DNA of 64,000 nt from Flavobacterium agri (lineage in GTDB: Bacteria > Bacteroidota > Bacteroidia > Flavobacteriales > Flavobacteriaceae). Where the stretch lies: assembly GCF_013401995.1 (NCBI RefSeq), contig NZ_JACBJI010000007.1:62864-126863 (forward strand), written 5' to 3'. Positions 43,098 to 52,004 of this stretch are shown here, one piece after another. Position numbers and translations under genes: made by a program. A model generated the notes under the pieces. It was not told the DNA's origin and made no database searches. It was given only the letters and a program-made list of their open reading frames with translations. Every line of letters begins with the position of its first letter. Position 1 is the first letter of the stretch.

Positions 43098-44489
43098 ATG
43101 AAGCACACGATAGGATTTCTTTTGATATTTCTGGCCTGCTGCTCTGGTAAAACGCAAACTGTTTCGGATGAGAAGTCAAACGAACACGTTGAAAAGCTTA
43201 CAGACGACGAGCTTGTCGATTTGGTCGAAAAACAAACGTTCAAATATTTTTGGGATTATGCCGAACCCAACTCCGGATTGGCGCGCGAGCGATTTTTCCC
43301 CGACGGATATTATCCCGAAAACGATTCCCACATCATAGCCACCGGAGGCTCTGGCTTTGGGCTTATGTCTATCCTGGCCGGAATAAACCAGAAATACGTC
43401 ACGCGCGAAGAAGGGCTTACGCGTTTGGAAAAAATCGCTTCCTTTCTTGAGAAGGCCGACCGTTTCCACGGCGCATGGCCGCATTGGATCAACGGAAACA
43501 ACGGTAAAGTCGTGCCTTTCGGATTGAAAGACAACGGAGGCGATTTGGTAGAGACCGCTTTCCTGTGCGAAGGCATCATCTGCGTACGCGAATTCTTTAA
43601 GGACGGAAATGCACGTGAAAAAGCACTTGCCTTAAAATACGACGCGCTTTGGAAAGGTGTCGACTTCAACTGGTATACCAACAAAGAGCAAAAACTCTAT
43701 TGGCATTGGTCGCCCAAGTACAATTGGGAAATGAATTTTCCGCTCGAAGGTTATAATGAAACGATGATTACTTACGTGCTGGCGGCTTCTTCGCCAAATC
43801 ATTCGATCGACGCGTCGGTGTACCACGATTGTTGGGCGCGCAAAGGCAAAATCGTGACCGACAAAAAAATGTACGGACTGCCGTTACTGCTCAAACACAA
43901 CGGCGCCCAAGATTTCGGAGGTCCGCTTTTCTGGGCACATTATTCCTATGTAGGATTGGATCCGAACCAATTGTCCGACAAATACGCGAATTATTGGGAT
44001 GTGAATTACAATCAGGTCAAGATCGATTACGAATACTGCGTAAAGAATCCGAAGAAATTCAAATGCTATGGCCCGGATTATTGGGGATTGACCGCATCGT
44101 ATTCGATAAACGCCGAAGGAACGATCGGTTACGATTCCAAAAAACGCGTCGGCTACAACGCCCATATGCCAAGCAACGACCACGGCGTCATTTCGCCTAC
44201 AGCGGCCGTAAGTTCAATCGTGTACTTGCCGAAAGAATCGATTGCCGCCATGCACAACTTTTACGAAAACCACAACGAGGAATCGTGGGGAGTTGCCGGG
44301 TTTTACGACGCCATAAGCTGCCAAAACAAGGCATCCGCCAAACAATATCTGGCCATCGATCAAGGTCCGATGGTCGCCATGATTGAAAACTATCGCACCG
44401 GATTGCTGTGGAAACTGTTCATGAACGCTCCCGAAGTGCGCTCCGGATTGCTGAAGCTCGGGTTCCACTCGGGTAAGTATAAGTTTTAA
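43098..44489 (+). CDS. GH144-like endo-beta-1,2-glucanase/sophorohydrolase, lipoprotein (copy 2)
   Basis: 463 residues, lipobox LACCSG after MKHTIGFLLIFLACC. Aligns along its whole length with copy 1 by eye (DLVEKQTFKYFWDYAEPNSG, ATGGSGFGLMSILAGINQ, ADRFHGAWPHWING, LYWHWSPKYNWEMNFPL), with an insertion ENDSH near residue 75 and KKRVGYNAH near 350. The two copies are clearly a tandem duplication that has diverged, possibly into endo- and exo-acting enzymes. Starts four bases after copy 1. Confidence 0.85.
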   Translation: MKHTIGFLLIFLACCSGKTQTVSDEKSNEHVEKLTDDELVDLVEKQTFKYFWDYAEPNSGLARERFFPDGYYPENDSHIIATGGSGFGLMSILAGINQKYVTREEGLTRLEKIASFLEKADRFHGAWPHWINGNNGKVVPFGLKDNGGDLVETAFLCEGIICVREFFKDGNAREKALALKYDALWKGVDFNWYTNKEQKLYWHWSPKYNWEMNFPLEGYNETMITYVLAASSPNHSIDASVYHDCWARKGKIVTDKKMYGLPLLLKHNGAQDFGGPLFWAHYSYVGLDPNQLSDKYANYWDVNYNQVKIDYEYCVKNPKKFKCYGPDYWGLTASYSINAEGTIGYDSKKRVGYNAHMPSNDHGVISPTAAVSSIVYLPKESIAAMHNFYENHNEESWGVAGFYDAISCQNKASAKQYLAIDQGPMVAMIENYRTGLLWKLFMNAPEVRSGLLKLGFHSGKYKF

Positions 44490-44591
44490 GTCGAAAGGCT
44501 TGGGTTAGTTTTATTGATTTCTGTTTTCAACGGTTTCCTCGGTCGGAACCACTGAGGGAACCTTGGAAGCAGTTTTGATCCGGCCTTTATC

Positions 44592-44599
44592 TACTTTTG
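44592..44599 (+). promoter_or_regulatory. -7 promoter box TACTTTTG before the GH3 pair
   Basis: TAnnTTTG match 38 bases upstream of the GH3 start inside a 147-base spacer. It suggests a separate start for the last part of the locus. Confidence 0.45.
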
Positions 44600-44636
44600 C
44601 ATTCACGCCTTATAAAAATCAAAAAAGACACACATA

Positions 44637-46934
44637 ATGAAAAGACAACTGATCGCACTTTCGCTTCTGGTGGCCGTCACGGCTTATCCTCAGAAAAAGA
44701 AAGCGACGAAAACGACGATTAAACCAAGAGCCGAATTCGTATCGGAGCTCATGTCCAAAATGACGCTCGACGAAAAAATCGGACAACTCAATTTACCGAC
44801 TTCGGGCGACATCACCACAGGACAATCCAACAGCTGGGACATTGCCAAAAAAATCGAGGAAGGCAAAGTCGGCGGCTTGTTCAATATCAAGACGGTCGCC
44901 AAGATCCGCGATGTACAGAAACTGGCCGTAGAAAAAAGCCGACTGCACATCCCGATGATTTTCGGTATGGATGTAATCCACGGATACGAAACCGTTTTCC
45001 CGATTCCGCTCGGATTGTCGTGCAGTTGGGACATGGCCGCCATCGAAAAAAGCGCACAGATCGCCGCTCGCGAAGCCACGGCCGACGGTATTAACTGGAC
45101 GTTTTCGCCAATGGTCGACATTTGCAGAGACGCGCGTTGGGGACGAATCGCCGAGGGTTCCGGAGAAGATGCTTACCTCGGAAGCCGCATAGCCGAAGCC
45201 ATGGTGCGAGGTTATCAAGGAAAAGATTATTCGACCGGAACGACCATGATGTCGTGCGTGAAGCACTTTGCATTATACGGAGCCGCCGAAGCTGGACGTG
45301 ATTACAACACGACCGACATGAGCCACATCCGTATGTACAACGAATATTTCCCGCCGTACAAAGCCGCTTTCGATGCGGGAGCCGGCTCTGCAATGGCTTC
45401 TTTCAACGAAATCGACGGAATTCCCGCAACCGGAAACAAATGGCTCTTGACCGACGTTTTGCGCAAGCAATGGGGTTTTAAAGGCTTTGTCGTCACCGAT
45501 TTTACGGGAATTCCTGAAATGATTGAACACGGAATGGGCGATTTGCAAACCGTTTCGGCTTTGGCCTTGACCGCCGGAGTAGAGATGGATATGGTAGGTG
45601 AAGGCTTTCTTACTACGTTGAAAAAATCGCTCGATGAAGGTAAGGTCACGATGGCGCAAATAGACAATGCCTGTAGGTTGATTCTCGAAGCGAAATACGA
45701 CCTCGGATTGTTCGAAGACCCGTATAAATATTGCAACCTCGATCGCGCCAAAACTGAAATCTTTACCAAATCGAACCGTGATATCGCACGCAAGATAGCC
45801 GCAGAATCGATGGTATTGCTCAAAAACGACAAGCAAACGCTTCCGTTGAAAAAATCAGGAACGATCGCTTTGATCGGACCGTTAGCCGACGCGAAAGAAA
45901 ACATGGGCGGAACCTGGAGCGTCGCCGGACGCATGAACGATAACATTTCGCTTTTGGCGGGAATGAAAGCCGTTGCCGGGAATTCGGCCAAAATCCTGTA
46001 TGCCAAAGGAAGCAACCTCGATTACGACGCCAAGTTCGAAGAAAATGCCACGATGTTCGGCAAAACGCTTCATCGCGACAGCCGTTCACCTGAAGTCCTG
46101 CTCAAGGAAGCCTTGGATATTGCAGGCCAAGCCGACGTGATCGTAGCCGCCATCGGTGAATCTGCCGAAATGAGCGGAGAAAGCTCAAGCCGCACCAATA
46201 TCGAAATACCACAAGCCCAAAAAGACTTGCTTCAGGCGTTGGTCAAGACGGGTAAGCCTGTGGTTGTAGTGCTTTTCAATGGTCGTCCGTTGGCTTTGGT
46301 CGATGAGGAAAAATCGGCTACCGCTATCCTCGACGTTTGGTTTTCGGGTTCAGAATCAGGATATGCGATTTCGGATGTGTTGTTCGGAGCAGTCAATCCG
46401 TCGGGTAAGTTGACAACCTCTTTCCCGAGAAGCGTCGGTCAGGTGCCCATTTTTTACAGTGCCAAAAATACAGGCCGTCCGTTGTCGAACAAAGAAGGTA
46501 AATTCGAGAAATTCCGTTCCAATTATATAGACGAACGCAACGAGCCGTTATTCCCGTTCGGATTTGGTTTGAGCTACACGAAGTTCGAGTATTCGAATCT
46601 GAAAATATCGTCGAACAAAGTCGGCATGAACGATACATTCACGGTTTCGGTCGATGTGACCAATTCGGGGAATTACGACGGTGCCGAAGTCGTGCAGTTG
46701 TACATCCGCGACCTTGTAGGTTCGGTGACGCGTCCGGTCCGCGAGCTTAAAGGTTTCAACAAAACGTTCCTTAAAAAAGGCGAGAAGAAGACGGTGACGT
46801 TCAATCTGTCTGCAGAAGATTTGAAATTCTACAATTCCGATCTGCAATTCGTGGCCGAACCGGGTGCTTTCCAGGCTTTCGTTGGGACGAATTCGAACGC
46901 CGACATGAAAGTCGATTTCGAGTTGACGAAATAA
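44637..46934 (+). CDS. GH3 beta-glucosidase (copy 1 of the locus), secreted
   Basis: 765 residues with signal peptide RQLIALSLLVAVTAYPQ. GH3 motifs: FSPMVDICRDARWGR, KHFALYGAAEAGRDYN, nucleophile Asp288 in VVTDFTG, acid/base region SGESSSRTNIEIP, and a C-terminal FnIII domain (DGAEVVQLYIRDLVGS). In this locus it most likely degrades sophorose and longer beta-1,2-gluco-oligosaccharides to glucose in the periplasm; GH3 enzymes with that specificity are known. The next gene is a paralogue. Confidence 0.93.
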   Translation: MKRQLIALSLLVAVTAYPQKKKATKTTIKPRAEFVSELMSKMTLDEKIGQLNLPTSGDITTGQSNSWDIAKKIEEGKVGGLFNIKTVAKIRDVQKLAVEKSRLHIPMIFGMDVIHGYETVFPIPLGLSCSWDMAAIEKSAQIAAREATADGINWTFSPMVDICRDARWGRIAEGSGEDAYLGSRIAEAMVRGYQGKDYSTGTTMMSCVKHFALYGAAEAGRDYNTTDMSHIRMYNEYFPPYKAAFDAGAGSAMASFNEIDGIPATGNKWLLTDVLRKQWGFKGFVVTDFTGIPEMIEHGMGDLQTVSALALTAGVEMDMVGEGFLTTLKKSLDEGKVTMAQIDNACRLILEAKYDLGLFEDPYKYCNLDRAKTEIFTKSNRDIARKIAAESMVLLKNDKQTLPLKKSGTIALIGPLADAKENMGGTWSVAGRMNDNISLLAGMKAVAGNSAKILYAKGSNLDYDAKFEENATMFGKTLHRDSRSPEVLLKEALDIAGQADVIVAAIGESAEMSGESSSRTNIEIPQAQKDLLQALVKTGKPVVVVLFNGRPLALVDEEKSATAILDVWFSGSESGYAISDVLFGAVNPSGKLTTSFPRSVGQVPIFYSAKNTGRPLSNKEGKFEKFRSNYIDERNEPLFPFGFGLSYTKFEYSNLKISSNKVGMNDTFTVSVDVTNSGNYDGAEVVQLYIRDLVGSVTRPVRELKGFNKTFLKKGEKKTVTFNLSAEDLKFYNSDLQFVAEPGAFQAFVGTNSNADMKVDFELTK

Positions 46935-46955
46935 CAGTCAAATAATTTGAACCAT

Positions 46956-47015
46956 TAAGGGAGTTGAGGAAGTTAAGATTTTGTGCACAGCAACTTAATT
47001 TTCTTAACTCCCTTA
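46956..47015. repeat. Long 22-bp intergenic hairpin between the two GH3 genes
   Basis: Arm 46956-46977 pairs with 46994-47015 along all 22 bases (counting G-U pairs) around a 16-base loop. No long T run follows, so it is not a standard terminator. It may be a processing/stability element or a member of a dispersed repeat family. Confidence 0.7.
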
Positions 47016-47036
47016 TCGTTTTAAAAATAAAAAATC

Positions 47037-49286
47037 ATGAAATTGAAATCTATTCTTCAAAACAGGTTTTGCATCTCCGTAAGTGTCCTTCTAATCGGTT
47101 TCATCGGTTTCGGACAAAAGAAAATCAAGCCCAAAGCTGAATTCGTCTCCGAACTCATGGCCAAAATGACCGTAGACGAAAAAATCTACCAACTCGTGCA
47201 ATTTTCCTCAGACGGCACAATAACCGGTCCGAAGCAAGGCGAAAACTACATCACGCGCATCGAGCAAGGTAAAGTCGGTTCTGTGCTCAATGCGTACGGA
47301 GCCGAAAACACGCGCAAGATCCAGGAAATCAACATGAAAAATTCGCGTCTCAAGATTCCGTTGTTGTTCGGATTCGATGTGATTCACGGTTATAAGACGA
47401 TTTTCCCGATCAATTTGGCAATGGCGTCGAGTTTCGATCCGTCGGCTGTGGAATTGGCGGCAAAAGTTGCTGCCGCTGAAGCTTCGTCGGCCGGCGTGCA
47501 TTGGACGTTCGCGCCCATGGTCGACATTGCGCGCGACGCCCGTTGGGGACGCATTTCCGAAGGTTCGGGCGAAGACACCTATTTGGGAATCCAGATGGCA
47601 AAAGCCAACGTACGCGGTTTTCAAGGCTCCGATTTTTCGAAAGCCAACACCGTACTTGCGTGCGCCAAACATTTCGCGGCTTACGGTGCGGCCGAATCGG
47701 GTCGCGATTACAACACGGTCGACATGAGCGAACGGGTCTTGCGCGAAACGTATCTGCCGCCATTCAAAGCTGCGACCGAAGCGGGCGTGAAAACGTTCAT
47801 GGCGTCGTTCAATGAGATTTCGGGCGTTCCGTCTACGGCGAACAAACATCTTTTGAGAAATATCCTTAAAGGCGAATGGAATTTCGACGGAATGGTCGTT
47901 TCCGATTACACGGGCGTCAACGAAATGATCGCGCACGGATTCGCCAAAAACGACCAGGACGCGGCCCAACTCGCGATCAATGCCGGTCTCGATATGGACA
48001 TGGTCGGTGCTACGTTCATGACGACTTTGAAGAAATCGTACGATGAAGGAAAAGTATCGATAGAAACGATAAACGACGCATGTAAACGCGTGCTCGACGT
48101 GAAATACGATTTGGGATTGTTCGAAGATCCGTACCGCTATTCAGACGCCAAACGCGAAAAAGAAACGATCTACAAACCGGAATTTTTGGAAGCAAGTTTG
48201 GAAGTCGCCAAAAAATCGATCGTACTGTTGAAGAACGACAGAAATGTGCTCCCGCTTAAAAAAGAACAGAAAATCGCGTTCGTCGGGCCTCTGTGCGAAG
48301 ACGATTACCATATCATAGGATCGTGGGCCGCACTTGGCGATCGTCAGGGTTATGCTGTGAGCGTGAAGGAAGGCGTACAGAAATTGCTCGGCAATTCAGC
48401 TAAAGTAACATTCGATAAAGGTGTCGAAATCGAAGGAAACAAGCGCGACGGCTTGCAACAAGCGCTCGACAATGCCAAAAACGCCGACGTTATCGTAGCC
48501 GTGATGGGCGAACTCGAAAACATGTCCGGAGAAGCGGCTTCACGTACAAACCTCGATTTGCCCGGAATCCAGAAGGAATTCCTCATGGAACTCAAAAAAC
48601 TTGGAAAGCCCATAGTTCTGGTTTTGATGAATGGACGTCCGCTCACACTTTCATGGGAAGACCAAAATATCGACGCCATCCTCGAAACCTGGTGGACGGG
48701 AACGCGAGGAGGCGACGCGATTGCGCAAACACTTTTCGGACAGAACAACCCGAGCGCGAAACTGCCGGTTTCTTTCCCGAGGAATGTCGGGCAATTGCCG
48801 TTGTATTACAATGCGAAAAACACGGGACGCCCGTATTTGGGGCCGAAAGATCCCGAACAGCGCTTCAAGTCGCGTTATCTCGATGTCGACAATTCGGCTT
48901 TGTACCCGTTCGGATATGGCTTGAGTTATACGACGTTCGCCTATTCAGATTTGAAATTGTCGTCTAACAAGATCGGATTCGGTCAAAAACTTGCGATTTC
49001 GGTGACGGTTTCGAATACCGGAAATTACGATGGTGTGGAAACGGTGCAATTGTATGTGAAAGACGAGGTCGGATCGGTGACGCGTCCGGTGCGTGAACTC
49101 AAAGGTTTCCAGAAAGTCGCGCTCAAGAAAGGCGAGAAGAAGACCGTTTCTTTCGAATTGACTTCGGACGATTTACGATTTTACGGACTCGATATGAAAT
49201 TCTCGGCCGAAGCAGGTGATTTCAGTGTTTTTGTAGGCGGAAGTTCTACAGCCGACCTGAACGCGAAATTCGAATTGGCCGAGTAG
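47037..49286 (+). CDS. GH3 beta-glucosidase (copy 2 of the locus), secreted
   Basis: 749 residues; signal region CISVSVLLIGFIGFGQ. Core motifs as in copy 1: FAPMVDIARDARWGR, KHFAAYGAAESGRDYN, nucleophile Asp290 in VVSDYTG, acid/base region SGEAASRTNLDLP, FnIII domain DGVETVQLYVKDEVGS. It shares the N-terminal block KPKAEFVSELMAKMTVDEKI with copy 1, so duplication within the locus is likely. Possibly handles a different chain length or end. Confidence 0.93.
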   Translation: MKLKSILQNRFCISVSVLLIGFIGFGQKKIKPKAEFVSELMAKMTVDEKIYQLVQFSSDGTITGPKQGENYITRIEQGKVGSVLNAYGAENTRKIQEINMKNSRLKIPLLFGFDVIHGYKTIFPINLAMASSFDPSAVELAAKVAAAEASSAGVHWTFAPMVDIARDARWGRISEGSGEDTYLGIQMAKANVRGFQGSDFSKANTVLACAKHFAAYGAAESGRDYNTVDMSERVLRETYLPPFKAATEAGVKTFMASFNEISGVPSTANKHLLRNILKGEWNFDGMVVSDYTGVNEMIAHGFAKNDQDAAQLAINAGLDMDMVGATFMTTLKKSYDEGKVSIETINDACKRVLDVKYDLGLFEDPYRYSDAKREKETIYKPEFLEASLEVAKKSIVLLKNDRNVLPLKKEQKIAFVGPLCEDDYHIIGSWAALGDRQGYAVSVKEGVQKLLGNSAKVTFDKGVEIEGNKRDGLQQALDNAKNADVIVAVMGELENMSGEAASRTNLDLPGIQKEFLMELKKLGKPIVLVLMNGRPLTLSWEDQNIDAILETWWTGTRGGDAIAQTLFGQNNPSAKLPVSFPRNVGQLPLYYNAKNTGRPYLGPKDPEQRFKSRYLDVDNSALYPFGYGLSYTTFAYSDLKLSSNKIGFGQKLAISVTVSNTGNYDGVETVQLYVKDEVGSVTRPVRELKGFQKVALKKGEKKTVSFELTSDDLRFYGLDMKFSAEAGDFSVFVGGSSTADLNAKFELAE

Positions 49287-49323
49287 AGGCGAAGTCGATT
49301 CGAAATCCGACTAAAAACCTGCG

Positions 49324-49333
49324 AAAACGTTTT
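49324..49333. promoter_or_regulatory. Palindrome AAAACGTTTT upstream of the sugar transporter
   Basis: Ten-base perfect palindrome with a central CG in the 215-base spacer before the transporter gene. Central-CG palindromes are typical of LacI-family operators, but no LacI gene is in the window; could be chance. Confidence 0.3.
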
Positions 49334-49501
49334 AATTGGGCTTTTGAAATCGATTTCGTTGATAACTTGCCTACTTGTATCTTGTGGATTCGCCATTTAA
49401 AAATGATATTTATGAAATTTTATGCCTCGAAACTGCGAACCTATTAAAAATGAGGTAATAATATTAACAATAACAAACCTTTAAACCCTTAATCCTTAAC
49501 T

Positions 49502-50935
49502 ATGAGTTCCGGAACACAAACCAAATGGGGCCAGTTCATACCGCTGGTGACCGTATTCTTTTTCTGGGGATTCGTCGCGGCGAGCAACGACATCCTGATT
49601 CCCGTTTTCAAAAAGGCTTTTGACCTCACTCAAGTGCAGAGCCAGCTCGTTTCGTTGGCATTTTACATTTCGTATACGGTCGGCTCGCTGATTTATCTGG
49701 GCATTTCGTATGCGATGAAAAGCGACATCGTGAACCGTTTGGGTTACAAGAATTCGCTTGCGCTTGGGCTCGTGATTTCGGCACTTGGTACGCTTTTGTT
49801 CTATCCTGCGGCCAATACGGGCTCGTTTCCGTTGATGCTTAGCGGATTGTTCATCGTCGGACTCGGATTTTCGCTTCAGCAGACCGTGGCCAACCCGCTT
49901 GCGATCGCGCTCGGACCATCGAATACAGGTTCTCAGCGTTTGACTCTTGCCGGTGGAGTGAACAACTTCGGTACGACTATCGGGCCTTTGCTTGTAAGTT
50001 TTGCGCTTTTCGGTTCTCCGGATTCAGGAAATACGACCGTGAACATCGAAGACGTGAAAACACCATACTTGATTCTTGGAGCGGCTTTCTTGCTTGTTGC
50101 GGCAATGCTTAAGATGTCTTCGCTGCCAAATCAACCGGAAGTGGAAGAAGAAGTGGTGTCGGATTCCGGAAACAAATTGCGTTCGGCGTTGACTTATCCG
50201 CAATTGGTTATGGGAATGATCGCGATTTTCGTTTACGTCGGCGTCGAGGTTTCTACTGCTTCGAATATGCCGGCTTACCTTGAAAAAGATTTGGGATTCC
50301 TCACGAAAGACGTCGCGCCTTACGTTTCGCTTTATTGGGCGAGTTTGATGATCGGTCGTTGGACGGGCGCGGTCGAAGCGTTCACAAGTAATCCAAGTAC
50401 ACAAAAAGTACTTAAAATTGTCGCTCCATATTTGGCATTCGGTGTATTCTTGGGCGTTAACGCAATCATGAAACACGATTTGTCTCCATTCTATGTATAT
50501 GCCGTGATTATCATTGTGATGATCGTTGCGGATATTTTGTCTAAAGGAAATCCTGCGCGAATGTTACTGATTTTCTCGGTTCTTGGTATTGTCGCACTTT
50601 TCACGGGAATGGCAACCAGCGGAATGGTTTCGGTCTACGCGATTACAAGTGTCGGGTTGTTCTGTTCGACGCTGTGGCCGTGTATTTTCGCGCTTGCGAT
50701 CAGCGGATTAGGCAAAAGCACGAACCAAGGCAGTAACTTCCTGATCATGATGATTATGGGCGGTGGCTGGATCAGTATGGCACAAGGTCTTGTAGCGGAT
50801 GCCGTAGACATCAAGACAAGCTACATAGTAGGTGTCGTGTGTTTCGCATATCTCGCGTTCTATGCTTGGAGAGTGCCGAGCATCTTGAAAGCTCAAGGAA
50901 TTACTTTAGGAAGAATCGAAGGCGGCGGTCACTAA
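49502..50935 (+). CDS. MFS sugar:proton symporter, FucP family
   Basis: 477 residues with about 12 membrane segments. It starts WGQFIPLVTVFFFWGFVAASNDILIP and has the FucP signatures FYISYTVGSLIYLGISYAM, GFSLQQTVANPLAIALGP and the C-terminal GNPARMLLIFSVLGI helix. FucP-type carriers move fucose, glucose or galactose across the inner membrane. As the last gene of the locus it should take up glucose made by the GH3 enzymes. It has its own spacer and a terminator. Confidence 0.92.
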   Translation: MSSGTQTKWGQFIPLVTVFFFWGFVAASNDILIPVFKKAFDLTQVQSQLVSLAFYISYTVGSLIYLGISYAMKSDIVNRLGYKNSLALGLVISALGTLLFYPAANTGSFPLMLSGLFIVGLGFSLQQTVANPLAIALGPSNTGSQRLTLAGGVNNFGTTIGPLLVSFALFGSPDSGNTTVNIEDVKTPYLILGAAFLLVAAMLKMSSLPNQPEVEEEVVSDSGNKLRSALTYPQLVMGMIAIFVYVGVEVSTASNMPAYLEKDLGFLTKDVAPYVSLYWASLMIGRWTGAVEAFTSNPSTQKVLKIVAPYLAFGVFLGVNAIMKHDLSPFYVYAVIIIVMIVADILSKGNPARMLLIFSVLGIVALFTGMATSGMVSVYAITSVGLFCSTLWPCIFALAISGLGKSTNQGSNFLIMMIMGGGWISMAQGLVADAVDIKTSYIVGVVCFAYLAFYAWRVPSILKAQGITLGRIEGGGH

Positions 50936-50958
50936 TTCGTCCGATTTCATAAAAAGCC

Positions 50959-50995
50959 AAAGGGTTTGTACAAATTGTGCAAACCCTTTATTTTT
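50959..50995 (+). terminator. Terminator of the beta-glucan locus
   Basis: AAAGGGTTTG / CAAACCCTTT stem with an 11-base loop and TATTTTT. Confidence 0.85.
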
Positions 50996-51140
50996 AAACC
51001 CTACTAAAAGTTTATTGAATGGCTTTACTAAAATAGCAAAGCGCGATGGAACTCAGGAAAGTACGCTTCAGTTTTCGATGAAGTGCAAGCTTGGACATCA
51101 AAATGTAGGAAAAAGCGCCATATGATTAGGAAATGAAAAA

Positions 51141-51160
51141 CGCTGCAATCGCAGCGCTTA
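51141..51160 (-). terminator. Terminator after the lysine-rich repeat protein gene
   Basis: CGCTGC / GCAGCG with an AATC loop; the minus-strand transcript continues with five U. Confidence 0.65.
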
Positions 51161-51430
51161 TTTTTTGTTCTCCTTGTATCGTTTGTCTGGAGTGCCGTCT
51201 TTTTTGACGTGGACTTTCTGTTTGTAGCGCTTGTCTGGCGTGCCATCTTTTTTAAGGACGACGCCTTGAGAAGTCACAGTTTTGCCGTCTTTAGTGGTGA
51301 CAGTAGTCTTTTTCTCAACTTTGGTCGTAGCACCTTTTTTCTCGACTTTGGTCTTTTGGGTCGTGGTCTGTGCCTGGGACGCGAAAGTGAACGCCATCGC
51401 CACCAACAGACTGAACAGGAGTTTTTTCAT
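51158..51430 (-). CDS. Small secreted lysine-rich protein with KDGTPDKRYK repeats
   Basis: 90 residues: signal peptide MKKLLFSLLVAMAFTFASQAQ, then a very basic Lys/Thr-rich region (TTVTTKDGKTVTSQG) and two perfect copies of KDGTPDKRYK six residues apart at the C-terminus. Disorder and nucleic-acid or polyanion binding would fit its charge, but no function is known to me. A single gene with a terminator directly after the stop. Confidence 0.7.
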   Translation of the reverse strand: MKKLLFSLLVAMAFTFASQAQTTTQKTKVEKKGATTKVEKKTTVTTKDGKTVTSQGVVLKKDGTPDKRYKQKVHVKKDGTPDKRYKENKK

Positions 51431-51552
51431 GATACGGGTTTTTAGTTCATCCTAATTTACGATAATTTAATCCCGGCCACGATTTTATTAACGTTATGTT
51501 TTGGAAAATCATGGTGGTCTGCGTAAATTGTCACAACTAAAATCCCCAAAAA

Positions 51553-51957
51553 ATGAATGCTTTGAAAACGAATATACAGAACCTCGCGATGCTGTCGGCG
51601 GTAATCGCTTTCTCCTCTTGCGAAACACATAAGAAAGTAGAAATCAAGGAAGACGGCACCGAAGTCGTAAAAATCCGTGAGCCGCATCAGGATACGATCG
51701 ACAAAGTGGCCGAGCCCGCGATGAAAACCGAATCGGTAGAAGGAACCGTATCCGAAATCAACTTCGGAAAAGACGGCTATACGGCCAAGATCGAAACCGC
51801 TTCAAAAGAAAACTATTTCGTAACGGTAAGTCATTCGAACCTAAAAGACCATTCCCAATACAAGGAAGTCAAGAAAGGCGACAAAATTCACGTCGTAGGT
51901 GATTATTGGAAAAACAATGAAGGCGAGAACCAGATAACGGTTCGCGAACTGCACTAA
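51553..51957 (+). CDS. Small lipoprotein with OB-fold-like domain, unknown function
   Basis: 134 residues; lipobox FSSC (Cys23). The mature part begins ETHKKVEIKEDGTEVVKIRE and ends in a beta-rich module (GTVSEINFGKDGYTAKIET, VKKGDKIHVVGDYWK, NQITVREL) with the strand pattern of an OB fold. No family recognised. Not linked to an operon. Confidence 0.7.
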   Translation: MNALKTNIQNLAMLSAVIAFSSCETHKKVEIKEDGTEVVKIREPHQDTIDKVAEPAMKTESVEGTVSEINFGKDGYTAKIETASKENYFVTVSHSNLKDHSQYKEVKKGDKIHVVGDYWKNNEGENQITVRELH

Positions 51958-51980
51958 ATCACAAACGGCATAAAATAAAG

Positions 51981-52004
51981 AAGCGCCCCGAAAGGCGCTT
52001 TTTT
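51981..52004. terminator. Bidirectional terminator
   Basis: AAGCGCC / GGCGCTT stem with T/A flanks between convergent genes; its T run reaches the stop codon of the minus-strand gene. Confidence 0.85.
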
